Source of the DNA: an uncultured Alphaproteobacteria bacterium
Lineage (GTDB): Bacteria; Pseudomonadota; Alphaproteobacteria; Thalassobaculales; Thalassobaculaceae
Direction: 5' to 3'
Length of the DNA: 6,957 nt
Assembly: GCA_938028645.1 (NCBI GenBank)
Contig: CALIMD010000365.1
Span: 1 to 6,957, forward strand
The notes under the pieces are model-generated. The model searched no databases. It saw nothing but the letters and a program-made list of their open reading frames with translations, and had not been told where the DNA came from. The translations under genes and the position numbers were made by a program. Of the stretch, positions 5,443 through 6,957 are shown one piece after another (the first letter of the stretch is position 1; every line of letters starts with the position of its first letter).

Positions 5443-5817
5443 TCACCACGGTATTTTTGCTATGGAAATAGATTCTTCAAGCTTTTTAAGAAGTCCAGGA
5501 ATGCGTTCTTCAAGCTCACCCACGCTATGAAGCACCAGGTAAGCACCGCCCATGTTTTCAATTCTTTGACAAAACTCAATTTGTGATTTCCTTAGTTTAC
5601 CACCTGGTTTCTTCACTTCGATGTATGCTGTTAGCATTATACCACCCATAGCTATGTTTAGTATAATGTCCGACACACCGTTACCCGAGTGTCTCACTGT
5701 ATTCCTTCGGGTTGCTGATTTCTGTCCCCTGGGAAACTTGAATGCGAAGAAATTAGGCTGTTTATTGAGCCAGTTTATGATCTCTGTTTCAATTTGTTGC
5801 TCTGTCTGTTGCAACAT
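5443..5817 (-). CDS. VRR-NUC domain nuclease
   Basis: A 124-residue protein that is a stand-alone VRR-NUC (restriction-endonuclease-fold) nuclease. The core signature is complete: an N-terminal helix with Glu10, then GNGVSDIIL (45-53, catalytic Asp50), YIEVKKPGGKLRKSQ (65-79, catalytic Glu67 and Lys69, Gln79) and the last strand GAYLVLHSVGELEE (91-104). Such small phage nucleases are usually placed in recombination or replication and cut structured DNA such as Holliday junctions. Here it is the first gene of the leftward packaging operon, so trimming branched DNA before packaging is a reasonable inference. The start at 5817 has AGGA at about six bases. A sigma70-like promoter lies 38-66 bp upstream. 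Confidence 0.9.
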   Translation of the reverse strand: MLQQTEQQIETEIINWLNKQPNFFAFKFPRGQKSATRRNTVRHSGNGVSDIILNIAMGGIMLTAYIEVKKPGGKLRKSQIEFCQRIENMGGAYLVLHSVGELEERIPGLLKKLEESISIAKIPW

Positions 5818-5848
5818 GAATTCCTGAATTTGAAAAAACTATTGATTT

Positions 5849-6103
5849 TCAACCGTTATAGCTTTTAGATGTTGCAAACTCAAGTCTTAACGCACGAGTA
5901 TGCCGTTGGAGCGCTCCGATTTTATCTTTTAATTTGGGGTGTTGTGTTTTAGAAGGGTGTCTCGGACCCGAGATTTGAAGTTTTGGACGACTAACGAATC
6001 TACAGGCCCGCATAGAAACAAGGCCCGAAGGCCCATCACCATGGAGCATACCTACCGTGAATAACCACCAAAAGCAAGCCTTACCATCAAGTTTTATAAC
6101 CAC
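5849..6103 (-). CDS. doubtful 84-residue ORF in the divergent region
   Basis: A minus-strand ORF with GTG at 6103 fills most of the 316-bp space between the divergent gene arms. There is no Shine-Dalgarno site before the GTG, the leftward promoter lies inside its last codons, and its sequence includes several perfect palindromes. The protein (residues 11-15 FWWLF, then an Arg/Pro/Lys-rich middle) matches no family I know. It could be a small early phage gene, or this stretch could be purely regulatory. I consider non-coding slightly more likely. Confidence 0.25.
   Translation of the reverse strand: MVIKLDGKACFWWLFTVGMLHGDGPSGLVSMRACRFVSRPKLQISGPRHPSKTQHPKLKDKIGALQRHTRALRLEFATSKSYNG
5855..5883 (-). 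promoter_or_regulatory. sigma70-like promoter of the leftward operon
   Basis: On the minus strand, TTGAGT (5883-5878) and TATAAC (5860-5855) are separated by exactly 17 bp, four and five matches out of six to consensus. It points at the VRR-NUC gene. The predicted start site is near 5848. Immediately downstream, TTGAAAA (5852-5846) and TTTTCAA (5836-5830) form an inverted repeat, which could be an operator for a repressor or activator. Confidence 0.55.
5908..6033. promoter_or_regulatory. cluster of GC-rich palindromes between divergent operons
   Basis: Three perfect inverted repeats lie within 126 bp: GGAGCGCTCC (5908-5917), TCTCGG-AC-CCGAGA (5960-5973) and GGCC-CGAA-GGCC (6022-6033). On the minus strand the last is a GGCC stem closed by a TTCG loop, an unusually stable RNA tetraloop when transcribed. 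No shared motif links the three, so they may be separate operators or pieces of one structured RNA. No convincing rightward promoter was found; TATAAC at 6095-6100 lacks a -35 box. Confidence 0.4.
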
Positions 6104-6133
6104 TTTGGCATTTTTTTCTGACCGAGGTGAGCG

Positions 6134-6517
6134 ATGAGAAAAGAATGGAAATCCCTAGGCATTCAACTGCATCACATATTTGGGCTACCTATTAGCCGAC
6201 CATGTCAAATTATTTTATTTATTTTGGCCGATAGTACCGATGATTTTAATCCATCACTAAGTCATATAGGAAATATTGCAAATATGAAATCGCAACATGT
6301 AGCGAAATATTTGAAAACACTGGCTAGCCTAAATTACATAGTATCTAACGGCAAAGATAATAAGGGTAGATCCAAATGGCTTATCAATATTGAGACAATT
6401 CGACCACTAGTAAGTCATTTAACCAGTTACCCACCAGGTAGTACGACAACAAAGTACTACCCACCAGGTAGTAGAGGTACTACCCACCAGGGAGTACAAA
6501 CCTTTAATGAACCCTAA
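6134..6517 (+). CDS. winged-helix protein, probable phage replication initiator
   Basis: A 127-residue protein. Residues 20-90 form a winged-helix fold: SRPCQIILFILADS helix, SLSHIGNIANMKSQHVAKYL recognition helices (41-60), LASLNYIV and the wing KDNKGRSKWLINI. This resembles the N-terminal domain of phage replication initiators. Residues 98-121 are low-complexity, YPPGSTTTKYYPPGSRGTTHQG, encoded by three palindromic DNA repeats (separate entry). Lambda O also carries its origin inside its gene, so a replication role is inferred; a transcriptional regulator is the alternative. GAGGTGA (6124-6130) lies just upstream of the ATG at 6134, an excellent site. The gene begins the rightward arm and its last 11 bases overlap the next gene. 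Confidence 0.75.
   Translation: MRKEWKSLGIQLHHIFGLPISRPCQIILFILADSTDDFNPSLSHIGNIANMKSQHVAKYLKTLASLNYIVSNGKDNKGRSKWLINIETIRPLVSHLTSYPPGSTTTKYYPPGSRGTTHQGVQTFNEP
6428..6496 (+). repeat. three palindromic iteron-like repeats, candidate replication origin
   Basis: The unit TACCCACCAGGTAGTA occurs at 6428-6443 and 6458-6473, and with one change (TACCCACCAGGGAGTA) at 6481-6496. Each is the centre of an inverted repeat: the second copy is perfect, TACTACC-CACCA-GGTAGTA (6455-6473). The third matches 7 of 8 arm positions and the first is partial. Spacings are 30 and 23 bp, roughly three and two helical turns. The sequence right after the array (6501-6535) is AT-rich with AACCCTAAA twice (6510-6518, 6522-6530), as expected beside an origin. 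Confidence 0.7.
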
Positions 6518-6957
6518 AATTAACCCTAAAGAAGTAGCGCGCGAGGCGCTCCCCTCTCCTAGCCAATCTGACACTAAAGAAAAATCAACCAAGAAAAAAA
6601 CCAAGAAAAAGTCTGCTAAGAAGAAAGCAAAAACTATACGAGCTAAGAAAGCCAGAATCACGTCCTGGGAGCCCGATCATCCATATTCGGAGATATTCAC
6701 CATACTTTGTGGGTTTGAGCCATATAAGGCTATTTTTGACCTTCCTAAGGACAACGACAAAATAACTACCTATATGAATACGTGGAATTGGAACGTAGCT
6801 CAAATGGCATATATAGCCAGAGTATTTGTTACGAAATCTGCCGGAAAGGAAATAAAATCACCTAGAGGCACATTGAGCACGTATGTTGGTAACGGAACAA
6901 AATACAATGCTGAGGAGCTAGAAAACCTGAATAGGCAAAATCATAACAATCCCACTG
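6507..6957 (+). CDS. lysine-rich protein of the replication arm (partial)
   Basis: An ORF open from ATG 6507 to the window end, 150 residues so far. It starts with MNPKINPKEV. Residues 24-50 are a strongly basic Lys/Ala/Thr segment (STKKKTKKKSAKKKAK), then comes a folded-looking domain with aromatic residues (SWEPDHPYSEIFTILCGF, 53-70; NTWNWNVAQMAYIARVF, 91-107). I do not recognise the domain. It starts within the last codons of the winged-helix gene (11-bp overlap, +1 frame). The only ribosome-site candidate, GGGAG (6491-6495), lies 11 bases upstream inside the third iteron. It may be a helicase loader or the second half of a split initiator; both are guesses from position. Confidence 0.7.
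   Translation, partial: MNPKINPKEVAREALPSPSQSDTKEKSTKKKTKKKSAKKKAKTIRAKKARITSWEPDHPYSEIFTILCGFEPYKAIFDLPKDNDKITTYMNTWNWNVAQMAYIARVFVTKSAGKEIKSPRGTLSTYVGNGTKYNAEELENLNRQNHNNPT

Noticed and set aside
5035..5586. Long plus-strand ORF of 183 codons rich in Phe and Cys
   Set aside because: It lies antisense to terS, the HTH gene and the VRR-NUC gene; the Phe/Leu-rich product is the mirror of lysine-rich AAA/AAG codons, with no start site support.
6095..6133. Rightward promoter with TATAAC at 6095-6100 for the replication arm
   Set aside because: No recognisable -35 element at 15-19 bp and no extended -10; left as a weak hint only.
6419..6803. Two minus-strand ORFs opposite the rightward genes
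   Set aside because: They mirror the iterons and the lysine-rich tract (giving Phe/Leu runs) and have no ribosome-binding sites.

Overview
This window looks like part of a tailed-phage or prophage genome, or a metagenomic phage contig. The host is probably Gram-negative, judging from a small lipoprotein signal peptide. The phage assignment rests on a terminase large subunit with both ATPase and nuclease motifs, a terminase small subunit, a phage-type Dam methyltransferase, a VRR-NUC nuclease, a polynucleotide-kinase-like phosphatase and dense packing with ATGA/GTGA-type overlaps. No integrase, tRNA, rRNA, CRISPR array or insertion sequence was seen.

Layout. From about 5880 down to position 1 everything confidently coding is on the minus strand and reads as one late/packaging operon. 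A good sigma70-like promoter (5855-5883) precedes, in transcription order: VRR-NUC nuclease; a 69-aa helix-turn-helix protein; TerS with a lysine-rich tail; a 70-aa lipoprotein; a NeuB-family synthase; a Dam-type adenine methyltransferase that looks frameshifted; a 47-aa zinc-finger protein; TerL; a PNKP-like HAD protein; an aldo/keto reductase; a 72-aa coiled-coil protein; and the first 19 codons of a further gene. Spacing is usually -10 to +4 bp. The exceptions are TerL to the HAD gene (61 bp, with phased 11-bp repeats) and the HAD gene to the reductase (105 bp, with a terminator hairpin facing the other way).

From 6134 rightwards the direction flips. A winged-helix protein and an overlapping lysine-rich protein that runs off the window are on the plus strand. 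The winged-helix gene carries three palindromic repeats near its 3' end, the layout of a phage replication initiator with an internal iteron origin, so I infer that a replication module begins here. The 316 bp between the divergent arms hold the leftward promoter, several GC-rich palindromes and one doubtful minus-strand ORF.

Most notable points: genes for sugar metabolism (NeuB-like synthase, aldo/keto reductase) inside a packaging operon, with a lipoprotein-NeuB-Dam-zinc-finger cassette splitting terS from terL; candidate iterons inside the replication-type gene; a one-base frameshift in the methyltransferase; and an Asn in place of the second catalytic Asp of the HAD phosphatase. All family names come from motif reading by eye, without database searches.
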